Of a DNA stretch of 53,207 nucleotides, positions 35,089-44,011 are shown piece after piece. The notes under the pieces were generated by a model. The model saw only the letters and a program-made list of their open reading frames with translations. It made no database searches and was not told where the DNA came from. Position 1 is the stretch's first letter, and each line of letters starts with the position of its first letter. This DNA comes from Nitrospirota bacterium (GTDB taxonomy: Bacteria > Nitrospirota > UBA9217). The position numbers and the translations under genes were made by a program. The stretch lies in contig DATIZR010000063.1 of the NCBI GenBank assembly GCA_035516965.1, forward strand, positions 1 through 53,207, read 5' to 3'.

Positions 35089-35412
35089 CTAAAATGCGGT
35101 AATGCCATTGTCGATAAACTTGCCCGGATGTTCATCGCCTGCCGGACGTGTCATCTCAAAGTACGTAACGCCATTAGAGAGAGGCTTTTCCTCACGCAGT
35201 CCGCCTGCAGCCGATCCCTCCAAATACATGTCTGAGTCCACATGTGCCTGCATGGGAAGAATAGCCGCATCATCGAGTGCCACAACACCCGTGCTGAACA
35301 CCGTGATCCCATTCGATGGCCAATCTTTCGAAACTTCTGCAGCATCCACATAGGTCACCGCAAAAGCTAGCGCAAGGGCCATTACCGTTAATATAAGTAT
35401 AGTCTTCTTCAT
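35089..35412 (-). CDS. Small exported protein with three (S/D)NG(I/V)TxF motifs
   Basis: 107 residues from ATG 35412, with GGAGG 8 bases upstream. A signal peptide (MKKTILILTVMALALAFAVT, cut probably after VDAA) leaves about 83 residues. The motif SNGITVF is at 33-39, SNGVTYF at 79-85 and DNGITAF at 101-107, the last being the exact C-terminus. The segments between are acidic and low in similarity to each other. No Cys, no membrane helix. Family not recognised. The short regular motif suggests self-association or binding to a repeated partner; that is only a guess. It lies in a lower-GC patch. Confidence 0.75.
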   Translation of the reverse strand: MKKTILILTVMALALAFAVTYVDAAEVSKDWPSNGITVFSTGVVALDDAAILPMQAHVDSDMYLEGSAAGGLREEKPLSNGVTYFEMTRPAGDEHPGKFIDNGITAF

Positions 35413-35807
35413 AGCGAACACCTCCTTTACCTCAAGTTAATTATATTATACTACTCTCCTGGAGCAGTGAAGGATATTTCAAGTATTTTTTTTAATATTT
35501 TTACTTTTTAACAGGGCTAATTTTGTCCTGTTACTAAAGTAGAAGAGGCATAATGTAAAAATGTACTGAGTCAGGGAGGAAAGAACCTGACAGAAAGCTC
35601 AGTAACGATACGCTCTGTAAACGGAGAAGAGGCTTTCTGAGAGACGTTTATGACGTGGAAGACTACTTCTGAGCCTGATTCGCGAAGGCACCAGGATTGT
35701 TGACAAGCTTCCAGCGCAGAACGCAGCGGACGACGATGGCGGAGAGGGCTCTCTTAGATTCAACGAGGGATCAGCGCGTCATGGTCAGAGGATGATATTT
35801 CGTTGAA
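35413..35807. other. Spacer with an inverted repeat upstream of the exported-protein gene
   Basis: AT-rich to about 35560. Perfect inverted repeat TAACAGG (35509-35515) / CCTGTTA (35527-35533), 11-base spacer, about 100 bases before the ATG at 35412; an operator is possible. On the minus strand TATAAT is seen close to the gene, with no good -35. The rest (35560-35807) shows no gene. Confidence 0.4.
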
Positions 35808-36788
35808 TCATCGCACCGCATGGCCCCGTTCGAGCTTCGCGAGAGCATCACCATCGGCCCGCGGACACTTTGCTTTCAAGCGGAACCCAAAGTAAGCGCT
35901 GCGGTCCGCCTGGAACCTCTTGTTGCGGAACATCACGCGCACGGCGCCCGGCTTGTTGCTCCAGGAGCCGCCGCGAAGCACACGGAGGGGTCCCTGTGAC
36001 GTGCCCGTCGGATTGTCTTTCGGACTTTCCTTATAATAGGTTTCGCCGTACCAGTCAGCTGTCCACTGCCAGACGTTTCCCGTCATATCATACAGCCCGA
36101 GTTCGTTTGGTTTAAAACTGCCAACCGGCGACGTATACACGAAGCCGTCATCATATCCAGCCCATATTTCCAGACCGGAAACCGAGCGCTTTAGCGATTC
36201 ATCACCAATATTTCCTGACGGCTTGCCATTTCCCCAGCTGTATCTATAATTCCTCCCCCTGCTTCTCGCCGCATACTCCCACTCCGCCTCCGTTGGCAGG
36301 CAATACCTCACCTTCGTCTTGCGCGAAATCCATTCGGCAAACGCCTTGGCGTCGTTCCACGAAACACAAACCACGGGGTGCTGGTCGTCCTGCGCAAAAC
36401 CCGGATTACGCCAATTCTTGTTGCCGTCGTACTGCCACCTGCTCCCGTTCCATACAGCGCAGCCCTGGCTTCGCTCGGCATCGGTCGCATATCCGGTATC
36501 CTTCACGAACTTCCGGAAGTCCCCTACCGTGACATCGTGCTTCGACAGGTAGAAATCAGCAATGCAGACCTTGTGCACCGGTTTTTGATCCTTCTCTCCG
36601 TCGCCGAAAACATCGCCCATCTCGTAGCACCCGCCCTTGACCAGGACGAACTCCGAGCCGATGGCCGGGTCCGTGTACGAACGTTCAGCGGCAAAAGTTT
36701 CCCTGCTTTTTGTTTGCCCTGGACTGAGCATCCACAGAACCATGAGGGTCGAAAGGATCGCGGTTACGATCATTTTTCTGAGTGTCAT
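35808..36788 (-). CDS. SUMF1/formylglycine-generating-enzyme-fold secreted protein
   Basis: 326 residues. Signal peptide (about 1-27), then FVLVKGGCYEMGDVFGDGEK, HKVCIADFYLSKHDVTVGDF, HPVVCVSWNDAKAFAEWISR, YCLPTEAEWEYAARSRG, DMTGNVWQWTADWYG and the end RVLRGGSWSNKPGAVRVMFR. This is a complete SUMF domain. True formylglycine-generating enzymes have two Cys in the last segment (as in LCHESYCNRYR); here there are none, so copper-dependent oxidation of sulfatase Cys is unlikely. It is more likely a carbohydrate- or protein-binding member. No sulfatase gene is near. Confidence 0.85.
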   Translation of the reverse strand: MTLRKMIVTAILSTLMVLWMLSPGQTKSRETFAAERSYTDPAIGSEFVLVKGGCYEMGDVFGDGEKDQKPVHKVCIADFYLSKHDVTVGDFRKFVKDTGYATDAERSQGCAVWNGSRWQYDGNKNWRNPGFAQDDQHPVVCVSWNDAKAFAEWISRKTKVRYCLPTEAEWEYAARSRGRNYRYSWGNGKPSGNIGDESLKRSVSGLEIWAGYDDGFVYTSPVGSFKPNELGLYDMTGNVWQWTADWYGETYYKESPKDNPTGTSQGPLRVLRGGSWSNKPGAVRVMFRNKRFQADRSAYFGFRLKAKCPRADGDALAKLERGHAVR

Positions 36789-37105
36789 ACGAATTCCGGT
36801 TAAAGAGCGGTCATAAGGTCATCTACTTGTTCCCATATCTGATTGTATCACGCTGCTCAGGAACACAGGGTCACCTCTGCTGCTCGTAAGAAGGCCTTGA
36901 TCGCGGTCATCCCGACAGGAGGCTTGTGCTGATGTTGGCGGCGAAAGACCGGAGCGTCGTTCAGCCCTTTCAATTCTTCATCCTTGCTTACGCCTAAACA
37001 AGCCGATTGTGCCCCGCTTCCAACAATCTGATTGACTTTGGCCTCTTTGTGTGCTAAAAATTCAAGCACTTAGAAAATGACCACTGATGGCACGAAAGGT
37101 TTTCC
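36789..37105. other. Spacer without a recognised gene
   Basis: 317 bases between divergent genes. A 70-codon minus-strand frame (36857-37069) has no family text and no good ribosome site. No clear promoter pair was found. Confidence 0.4.
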
Positions 37106-38305
37106 ATGAGCATGGGAATTGCGAAAAGAGCTATGGCAATCAAGCCTTCCCCCACGCTGGCAACGGCGGCGAAGGCCAAGGCGATGAAGGCGCAGGGCAT
37201 CGATGTTGTGGATTTCGGCGTGGGAGAGCCTGATTTCGACACGCCGGAGAACGTGAAACAGGCCGGGATCAAGGCAATCCAGTCCGGATTCACGAAATAC
37301 ACGCCCGCGGGCGGGACCGACGAGCTGAAAGAGGCGGTCGTCGAGAAGTTCAAGAAAGACAACGGACTCACGTACGAAAGATCCCAGATCATCATTTCCT
37401 GCGGCGCGAAACACTCTCTCTACAACATCGCGGAAGCGCTCTTCGATCCCAACGACGAGGTGATCATCCCCTCGCCTTACTGGGTCTCCTACCCGGACCA
37501 GGTGCTCTTGAACGATGCGACGCCGGTCATTGTAGAGACCACGGAGCAGGAAGGGTTCAAGCTTTCCGCTGCCCGGCTTGAAAAGGCCATCACGAAAAAG
37601 ACCAAAGCGCTGATCCTGAACAGCCCTTCAAACCCCACGGGTCTGGCCTATGACAGGAAGACGCTCGAGGAGATAGCGGCAATCGCCGTGAAGCACCGGA
37701 TCTATGTGATCTCCGACGAGATCTACGAAAAGCTCCTGTACGACGGGTTCAAGCATTACAGCATCGCCTCGCTGGGTCCGGAGATCAAGGACCTGACCAT
37801 CGTGGTGAACGGCGTATCAAAATCGCATTCCATGACGGGCTGGCGCATCGGTTACACAGCCGGTCCCAGGGACGTCATCGCCGCCATGGCCAACATCCAG
37901 AGCCAGAGCACGTCGAACCCCGCGTCCATTTCCCAGAAGGCGGCCCTTGAAGCGCTCCGCGGCCCGCAGGACTTCATCCAGACCATGAACGCCGAGTTCG
38001 ACAAGCGGCGTAAGTACATGGTTGAAAGGCTGAACAAGATAAAAAGCATATCCTGCGTCATGCCGGTCGGCGCCTTCTACGCTTTCCCGCGGGTCTCTCC
38101 GCTCTACGGCAAGAGCGTGAACGGAAAAAGGATCAGGAACTCTTCGGATCTTGCGACCTATCTGCTCGAGGACGCCAAGGTCGCGCTCGTATCCGGAGAC
38201 GCCTTCGGCGCAGACGCGTACATCCGCCTCTCCTATGCGACATCGATGGAGAACATAGTCAAAGGACTGGACAGAATCGAACAGGCGGTCAACAGGCTCG
38301 CGTGA
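37106..38305 (+). CDS. aspC: Class I aminotransferase, aspartate aminotransferase-like
   Basis: 399 residues. A PLP enzyme, most likely moving the amino group between aspartate and 2-oxoglutarate. The cofactor Lys is in VVNGVSKSHSMTGWRIGYTA (around residue 240). The pocket motifs VVDFGVGEPDFDTP, FTKYTPAGGTDELKEAV, NSPSNPTGLAYD and ISDEIYEKLLYDG are intact, and the substrate Arg is in AYIRLSYATS near the C-terminus. ATG 37106 is preceded by GAAAGG. This matches the 1-gamma/1-beta group, which can include prephenate aminotransferases, so the exact substrate is open. Confidence 0.9.
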   Translation: MSMGIAKRAMAIKPSPTLATAAKAKAMKAQGIDVVDFGVGEPDFDTPENVKQAGIKAIQSGFTKYTPAGGTDELKEAVVEKFKKDNGLTYERSQIIISCGAKHSLYNIAEALFDPNDEVIIPSPYWVSYPDQVLLNDATPVIVETTEQEGFKLSAARLEKAITKKTKALILNSPSNPTGLAYDRKTLEEIAAIAVKHRIYVISDEIYEKLLYDGFKHYSIASLGPEIKDLTIVVNGVSKSHSMTGWRIGYTAGPRDVIAAMANIQSQSTSNPASISQKAALEALRGPQDFIQTMNAEFDKRRKYMVERLNKIKSISCVMPVGAFYAFPRVSPLYGKSVNGKRIRNSSDLATYLLEDAKVALVSGDAFGADAYIRLSYATSMENIVKGLDRIEQAVNRLA

Positions 38306-38442
38306 TAAAAATGCGAGTAGCAGCCAAGCATTTTCACCACAGAGTTAAGGCGACACGGAGTAAGATCACGCTCTTTCCATGAGAATGGCTCCATGTTCAC
38401 TGTCTCCGTGGCAGATTTCGACCCATTCAGGAGGTTCCCAAG
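38306..38442. repeat. Extragenic element with CACGGAG/CTCCGTG inverted repeat
   Basis: Text ACCACAGAGTTAAGGCGACACG followed some 50 bases later by the reverse complement CTCCGTG. This is the usual look of dispersed ACCACAGAG..CACGGAG extragenic elements. A related GCAGAGGGCGCAGAGAAA sequence occurs between ruvA and ruvB in this window. Confidence 0.35.
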
Positions 38443-39243
38443 ATGAAGATCGTTACCTACTTGCTCGGCGCCCTGCTCGTGGCGGCCCTTACCGCTGCAG
38501 CCGTTTTCTATTTCATGACCTTCGAGCCCATGAGGACGGATTATCTGCGGATGAAAGCCGGCATCCCGGAGATGGACAAGGCGAAGGCGGAGCTGAAAAA
38601 ATACAAGGCACAAGAGACTAAGGAGGCCCAGGAAGTTGCGTGGGTTAATCCGGCTGTGGACGCCCTGAAAGCGGGACTAAGCGATGAGATCAAGGCGGGC
38701 AAGGCTGAAGTGACAGCTGCGGGGAACGGCATCGTGGTCAATATCTCCGAGGATATCCTTTACACGCCGGGCTCTGTGACGTTTGCCAAGGACAGCCCTC
38801 AACTCCGTCTGAAGCTTGCGGCTCTGCTGGGAAGCAAGGAACTGAAAGGCAGGGAGATCCTGATCGGCAACATGACCGATCCGGTCCCGGCGCAGGGCAA
38901 GGGCAAGAAGAAGATACCGCCGAAGGATGCCAGGGTGCTCGCTGCGGACCGGGCACTGGCGCTGGTAAAATTCCTCGAACAGAACAAGGTCGATCAGGCG
39001 GCGCTGATCGCTGCCGCCTATGCTCAGAAAATGCCGGAGGCCGGCTTCCAGATCAAGGGCCATAAGACGATGATCGTCATAGAAAGTTCACCGGTTCCGT
39101 CCGCAACAACTGCAGCGCAGCCCAATCCTTCGGCCGCACCCGGGGCAAAGCCCGCGGAGAAAACCGAAGCGCCTGCTGCGGGCGCACAGGCTTCACAGCC
39201 AAAGGCCATTCCGCTCAAGCCGGCGCAACCGAAAGGACAGTAG
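38443..39243 (+). CDS. OmpA-like domain protein with Pro/Ala-rich tail
   Basis: 266 residues, ATG preceded by AGGAGG. One N-terminal membrane helix (about 5-24), a helical, Lys/Glu-rich stalk (30-85), then an OmpA/MotB-like domain: VVNISEDILYTPGSVTFAKD ... LAALLGSKELKGREILIGNM ... VLAADRALALVKFLEQNKVD. The usual second motif (NxRRAxxV) appears as ADRALALVKFL. The last 60 residues are Pro/Ala/Lys-rich and disordered. Probably an inner-membrane protein reaching into the peptidoglycan. The closest named relatives are MotB/OmpA types, but a motor role is not supported by neighbours. Confidence 0.7.
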   Translation: MKIVTYLLGALLVAALTAAAVFYFMTFEPMRTDYLRMKAGIPEMDKAKAELKKYKAQETKEAQEVAWVNPAVDALKAGLSDEIKAGKAEVTAAGNGIVVNISEDILYTPGSVTFAKDSPQLRLKLAALLGSKELKGREILIGNMTDPVPAQGKGKKKIPPKDARVLAADRALALVKFLEQNKVDQAALIAAAYAQKMPEAGFQIKGHKTMIVIESSPVPSATTAAQPNPSAAPGAKPAEKTEAPAAGAQASQPKAIPLKPAQPKGQ

Positions 39244-39477
39244 GCTCTGGTCACTTGCGACATTGTCTGACGGTATTTCCCTTGAACATGAGCTCTGCGT
39301 CAAACAGGACAATGCAATTTTCGAAAACGCGCCAAGCTCGCGAAAAAAGTATTCTGGCTTCAAAACCTTTTTGTGCTCCGCGAGAATCGCTCTTCTCCCC
39401 GGCAGGGACCCTCTTCCGGAAGAGATACCCTCTTCGGCGGGTGTTCCTGATGCCATCCCGCTCGTCAAGGGGCCTTC

Positions 39478-40605
39478 ATGTCCGATGAACAGCTGACAGA
39501 ACGGATCATAACGCTCGAGCAGGAGCTCGAACAGGCGCGAGCGCGGGAAAAATCCGTCAGCGACCTGCTCGAAAAAAAGCTGAACGAGATCTACACCCAC
39601 TACCACATCTCGCGCACGATCGGCTCCATCCTCGACCTGCAGGAGATGCTGCGCCAGGTGATGGCGTCCGTCAGGAAATCCCTCCCCTTCGACCGGACCT
39701 CCGTCTACCTCCTTGATGAGAAGAGCGGACAACTCGAGCTGGTCTTCTACAGCGGTCTGAACATCTCGGACCGGGTCACGCTGAACGTGGGCGACGGCGT
39801 ACCGGGCAGGATCGTCGAGTCCGGGGAGCACACGCAGATTCACGACCTCGCAATATTCTACGACACCCTCAACGACTTCATCCATTTCCCGGGCGAGGAC
39901 AAACGGAACGGCTCCTATATCGGCATCGCGCTCAAGGTCCACAACAGGACGATCGGGGCGATCGGTATGGACTCCCCCGAAAAGCACGGACTCAGCGTGG
40001 ACGACATGGATTTCATGGCCATCCTGTCGCACCAGATCGCCGCTGGCATCGAGAAATCGCGGCTCTTCGAGAAGATCCAGCAGTTGTCCCAGCTTGACGG
40101 CCTGACGGGCCTCTATAACCACCGCGTCTTCCAGGAGCGGCTCTTACAGGAGATCAACAGACGCGACCGCACAGGGAAGCCCCTTTCCCTGATCATGCTG
40201 GACATCGACCACTTCAAGCAGTTCAACGACGAATTCGGACACCAGGCAGGCGACCGCGTGCTCAAGCAGCTCGCCCAGGTCATGCAGACCCAATGCCGGT
40301 GCGCCTCCATCGACATCTGCTGCCGCTACGGCGGCGAGGAGTTCGCGCTCATCATGCCCGAGCTGGAGATGCATCATGCCGTAAAGGCGGCGGAGCGGCT
40401 GAGGAAAGCGGTGGAGCAGCACACATTCACCATTGCGGACGGACAGCAGGATGGCAAGGTGACGGTCAGCGTCGGAGTGGCCGGGATCGCGGAGACGGAT
40501 GACACCAGCCCGGAGCAGCTCGTCAAGAAGGCCGATGAGGCGCTCTATCTCTCGAAGCGGAACGGCAGGAACCAGGTCAGCTACTCCCCCACGGATATCC
40601 CGTAA
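39478..40605 (+). CDS. GAF-GGDEF diguanylate cyclase
   Basis: 375 residues. An N-terminal coiled coil (LTERIITLEQELEQARAREK), then a GAF domain (about 55-195: LPFDRTSVYLLDEKSGQLEL, GDGVPGRIVESGEHTQIHDL), a short linker helix and a GGDEF domain with LDIDHFKQFNDEFGHQAGDR and active site RYGGEEFALIMPE. It should make cyclic di-GMP under control of a ligand or redox signal sensed by GAF. The inhibitory I-site (RxxD before the active site) is missing: the text is ASIDICCRYGGEEF, with Ala where Arg should be. ATG 39478 has AAGGGG upstream. Confidence 0.92.
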   Translation: MSDEQLTERIITLEQELEQARAREKSVSDLLEKKLNEIYTHYHISRTIGSILDLQEMLRQVMASVRKSLPFDRTSVYLLDEKSGQLELVFYSGLNISDRVTLNVGDGVPGRIVESGEHTQIHDLAIFYDTLNDFIHFPGEDKRNGSYIGIALKVHNRTIGAIGMDSPEKHGLSVDDMDFMAILSHQIAAGIEKSRLFEKIQQLSQLDGLTGLYNHRVFQERLLQEINRRDRTGKPLSLIMLDIDHFKQFNDEFGHQAGDRVLKQLAQVMQTQCRCASIDICCRYGGEEFALIMPELEMHHAVKAAERLRKAVEQHTFTIADGQQDGKVTVSVGVAGIAETDDTSPEQLVKKADEALYLSKRNGRNQVSYSPTDIP

Positions 40606-41479
40606 AAGCCCTTCATTCTTCTGCTATCACGTTGTATTCGATCAAGCCGCTGCTCTCTCTTTCTTACGTGTTCCTACCCTGTTGCAGCTCGGGACAAATC
40701 TTCAACACGGAGCGGCCCTGGACGCATACAAAACCCATCGTTTTCATGCGCCGATATCGCTGGCGCAAAGTGAGAGAAGCGTGTTGCAAACTTTGAATCG
40801 GCTTCAACACTACGCTCCTTGCACTGCTATAGTCTTCAGATCATTCTCATTGTCGGCGTGAGCCACGAATCAAATTCAGAATAACTTATTATCATCAGAT
40901 AGGCAACGTCAAGACACGCGTCTCGGGGAGCTGGGCGTAATGAAGGGAAAGAAAGAAAACATCTGAAGAAGCCTTACCGGTTTTATAAGTGGAATGATCT
41001 GTCGAGGGCTGCGGGAGACGATGACAGCTCCTGAGAGAGGTTACTATCAGAGCCGACGCGACACCTTCGCAACAAAGTTGTTCTGTTCCAATCTTAAGAC
41101 GTGTTTGGTGCATCGTCCCTGAAAGGCTATTCCAGGCCCGCGAGGATCTGCCGTACCCGACAGTTCAGGTTGAAATTCACGATGTGGCCCTACGTATCAC
41201 CGCACTCACGCTTAGCTTTTCCTCACGAAGCGTCAGCTTTGAGGATAGATTGTACGTCCGGTGCTTATTGAAGAGGAGGGAGTCATAAGCTCGGAAATCA
41301 CGGGTCTCGCTTACGGATGATGGGGCCTCGTGCGGGGTGAGACTGAAAAGGGGATGGGTTGTAGAGTGTAGCGCAATCCAGCTCTCTTATTTTGAGACTA
41401 ATATTATATCCGCAGCGATGCGACCCGGAACCATCCATGAGTCTCCGCGATCACTCGAGTCCAGCCGCCGCTCACGGGT
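40606..41479. other. Long stretch without a recognised gene
   Basis: 874 bases between the diguanylate cyclase and the TPR gene. Frames on both strands are short and lack family text or ribosome sites. Composition is less GC-rich than the coding parts. No rRNA or tRNA and no clear repeats were seen. It could hold a decayed gene or a small RNA. Confidence 0.5.
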
Positions 41480-42280
41480 TCACTTCCTCTTACTCATATG
41501 CGCCTGCAGGCTCTGGATGTACTGGAGCCCCCGCTGCCGCATTGCGGGGTCCGTCTCCATGGCCACATACTGGTTCGCATACTGCAGCGCCATGTCGATA
41601 CGCCCGGTCTTCTCGAAGGCAAGGGCCGCGTTCCAGTACCGCGACGGGCCCTCGGGGCTCACATCGATGGCCTTCAGGAAATACTGGAGCGCCTCCTCGT
41701 AGTTTCCCTTGACCATCAGGATCTCGCCGAGGGAATTCAGGGCCTGCGGCATGTTGGGCAGGCCGACGAGCGCCTGGCGGATGGCGAGCTCCGCGTCATC
41801 GAGCCGCTGCTTTCTCATGTAAGCCACGGAAAGATTGTTCAGGAGGCTTGGATCGTAGGGCGCGTACTGGAGCCCGGTCTGCCAGGACACGATGGCATCA
41901 TCGATCATCCCGATCCGGAAATAGACGACGCCGATCTCACGGTAAAGGTCACGGAGCGGAACGCTGCCGTCGTCCTTCAGTGCCTGGACCGTCTTGAACT
42001 CCCGGATCGCGTCGGTGTACATGCCGTAGGTGGACAGCGCCTGGCCGTAGTTCTCGTGGGTCCTCCGCTTGTTCGCCGATTTGGCGGATGTGTCGGCCCA
42101 CATGGTCACCGGCGTTTGATACACCCGGTTCCGGACATTCGCCCCGGCGACAAGCCCAGCCACCATGACGGTGAAAAGGATCAGCGCGATCAGGGAGGGC
42201 GGTTTTCCTGTTGCCACGGTGATCGCCCGGATCGGTGCGGAAACTGCCGCCTGCAGTTTTTTTCTCTGCTTTTTCTTCAT
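41480..42280 (-). CDS. Membrane-anchored TPR protein
   Basis: 266 residues from ATG 42280 (MKKKQRKKLQAAVSAPIRAI); the frame upstream overlaps the SpoIID gene and is unsupported. A membrane helix (about 28-48) is followed by NRVYQTPVTMWADTSAKSAN and RRTHENYGQALSTYGMYTDA, then four to five TPR repeats (with YAPYDPSLLNNLSVAYMRKQ and GLPNMPQALNSLGEILMVKG) to the end. The W-x-D...KSxNxxRxHxNxG text is what follows the last membrane helix in TMTC-type glycosyltransferases. It starts 3 bases after the SpoIID gene and is probably co-transcribed. A partner or scaffold role is inferred. Confidence 0.75.
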   Translation of the reverse strand: MKKKQRKKLQAAVSAPIRAITVATGKPPSLIALILFTVMVAGLVAGANVRNRVYQTPVTMWADTSAKSANKRRTHENYGQALSTYGMYTDAIREFKTVQALKDDGSVPLRDLYREIGVVYFRIGMIDDAIVSWQTGLQYAPYDPSLLNNLSVAYMRKQRLDDAELAIRQALVGLPNMPQALNSLGEILMVKGNYEEALQYFLKAIDVSPEGPSRYWNAALAFEKTGRIDMALQYANQYVAMETDPAMRQRGLQYIQSLQAHMSKRK

Positions 42281-42282
42281 GC

Positions 42283-43353
42283 TCAATGATTCTCCCTCTT
42301 GACCAGCTTCGTTCCCGGATAATAATGGGCGAGTATGGCGCGGTAGTCGGAGCCCTCGCGGGCCATCTGCCGCGCCCCCCACTGACACAGCCCGACGCCG
42401 TGCCCCCGCCCCCGTCCGGAAATCACGATCTCATCTCCGTACATCCCGGCCTCAAAGAAGACGCTCGGCACGAGCGAATTGCCGATGGCAGCCCGGAATT
42501 TCTCCGCCGGGACCTCGGCTGTCCCTCCCGCATACCTGATCTCCACCTGCTTCACCCTGCCAGCCGGAGTTATGCCATCGATGCCGATGTCGCGAATGTT
42601 GTTGATGCGGTAGCCCAGCCGCATGAGCGCGGACCTCAGTTGTACCGGACTTATCCTTTTTTCCCAGACACCGTAGGTGGATATCTCCTGGCAGTCACAG
42701 TCCACTCCCCGGAGATACGGCGCATCGATGCCCCACAGCTCGAAAGCGTCTTCCGTGTGCCCCCCGCAGCTTGAGTGATAGAAAGCGGGGATCAATGCCC
42801 CGTCGTAGGTGATAACGATGCCTTCCGTTTCCTTCACGGCCCGGGAGGCCGCTTCGTGCTCGCCGCTCCTGCCGTCGTAGACCTGGCTGTCCACGGTGGC
42901 GAGAATATGATAGGGACGCCTCCCCGCCGCTCTTTTCTGGTAGAGCGCATACGTTCTCGATGCCACGGCCTGGGCCTTGAGCACTTCCGGCTCCCAGTCA
43001 TGCGGGACCTCCGATGCCACGACGCCCTTGAGGTAGTCCTCGATATCGATATCGTTGATGACCAGCAGCAAGCCGTTCCGCTTCTTCCTGAGCTCGATGG
43101 TTCCCCGGTAGCTCCGTCCGTTCATCTGGACGAACGTGCCTGCGGAGCCCACGCTTACAGGCCGGGTGCCGACGGATGACGGCGTGAAGTGGAGCCTCCT
43201 ATCGCCAGGGACGCCGTCTGCTGTCAGTCCGGCCTGTGATCTCAGGGTCACGGCCTGCTGGTCATCGGCCACGACGACCCGGATATGTTCCGCAGCAGGA
43301 GCCGACACCGCCGCGCCGAGCATGGCAAGCAAGGCCAGTAAGTGAACTTTCAT
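42283..43353 (-). CDS. SpoIID/LytB-domain protein
   Basis: 356 residues. Signal peptide (MKVHLLALLAMLGAAVSAPA). The SpoIID core shows YLKGVVASEVPHDWEPEVLK with AQAVASRTYALYQK, then IPAFYHSSCGGHTEDAFELW and the end GRGRGHGVGLCQWGARQMAR. SpoIID of Bacillus is a lytic transglycosylase acting on denuded glycan; the catalytic Glu corresponds to that of VASEVP. In non-sporulating diderms such proteins probably act in cell-wall remodelling. It is followed immediately by the TPR gene. Confidence 0.9.
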   Translation of the reverse strand: MKVHLLALLAMLGAAVSAPAAEHIRVVVADDQQAVTLRSQAGLTADGVPGDRRLHFTPSSVGTRPVSVGSAGTFVQMNGRSYRGTIELRKKRNGLLLVINDIDIEDYLKGVVASEVPHDWEPEVLKAQAVASRTYALYQKRAAGRRPYHILATVDSQVYDGRSGEHEAASRAVKETEGIVITYDGALIPAFYHSSCGGHTEDAFELWGIDAPYLRGVDCDCQEISTYGVWEKRISPVQLRSALMRLGYRINNIRDIGIDGITPAGRVKQVEIRYAGGTAEVPAEKFRAAIGNSLVPSVFFEAGMYGDEIVISGRGRGHGVGLCQWGARQMAREGSDYRAILAHYYPGTKLVKRENH

Positions 43354-43407
43354 AAATGCCCAACCGCGGAAGACAGGGAAAGGCGAACCTCTCGCCTCTG
43401 CGTCAGT

Positions 43408-43950
43408 TTATTTCGGCTTCGCCTGGTAGCGCTCTTTTTCGCTGTAAATGCACCCGCAGTACTGCTGGCGGTAGAGCCCCATAGACTTCGACTCGACGAT
43501 CCCCTCCCGCCAGCCATGGCGGAAGTCTTCGTAGTGGAATTCGATCCCCTGATCCGCGGCCGCTTCCCCGGCGATGCCCCTGATCAGGTCATGCTTCTGG
43601 TATTTGCTGTACAGGAGTGACGTCGTGAAGACCCGGAAGCCCCGCTCCCGCGCCTCCCTTGCCGCCGTGCTCAGCCTCATGCGGTAGCACTGCTCGCAGC
43701 GTCCCGCGCCCTTGCCCGCGACAGCGGACAGAAACTCGTCGAGATCGTACCCGTCGCGGTACACGACGTCGAGGCCGACGCGGATCGAGAAATCCCTGAC
43801 CGTATCGAGCCGCCTCCGGTATTCGGTGAAGGGATGGATGTTCGGATTATAAAAATACCCCGTGACGCTGATGCCCTCTTCCTTCATCCGGAAGAAGGGG
43901 TAGAGTGCGCAGGGCGCGCAGCATATGTGGAGAAACATCTTTATGCTCAT
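43408..43950 (-). CDS. queH: Epoxyqueuosine reductase QueH
   Basis: 180 residues from ATG 43950, with GGAGGG upstream. It reduces epoxyqueuosine to queuosine in tRNA, the last step of the pathway. Diagnostic Cys: FLHICCAPCALYPF at the N-terminus, GRCEQCYRMRL near residue 95, and YRQQYCGCIYSEKE at the end, which bind an iron-sulfur cluster and metal. This is the DUF208 type, unrelated to QueG. It lies 61 bases after ruvB. Confidence 0.93.
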   Translation of the reverse strand: MSIKMFLHICCAPCALYPFFRMKEEGISVTGYFYNPNIHPFTEYRRRLDTVRDFSIRVGLDVVYRDGYDLDEFLSAVAGKGAGRCEQCYRMRLSTAAREARERGFRVFTTSLLYSKYQKHDLIRGIAGEAAADQGIEFHYEDFRHGWREGIVESKSMGLYRQQYCGCIYSEKERYQAKPK

Positions 43951-44011
43951 ACTGTTCGCCCTCCGCTGCCTTGTGTCATGGCTGGTCGGACTCACCGCCG
44001 CAACAGACCAC

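Noticed and set aside
35560-35700. Possible c-di-GMP riboswitch before the exported-protein gene
   Set aside because: The purine-rich text does not give the conserved GEMM core or stems, and orientation to the gene is wrong for the best match.
36857-37069. 70-codon minus-strand frame upstream of aspC
   Set aside because: No family text, no ribosome site, in a spacer between divergent genes.
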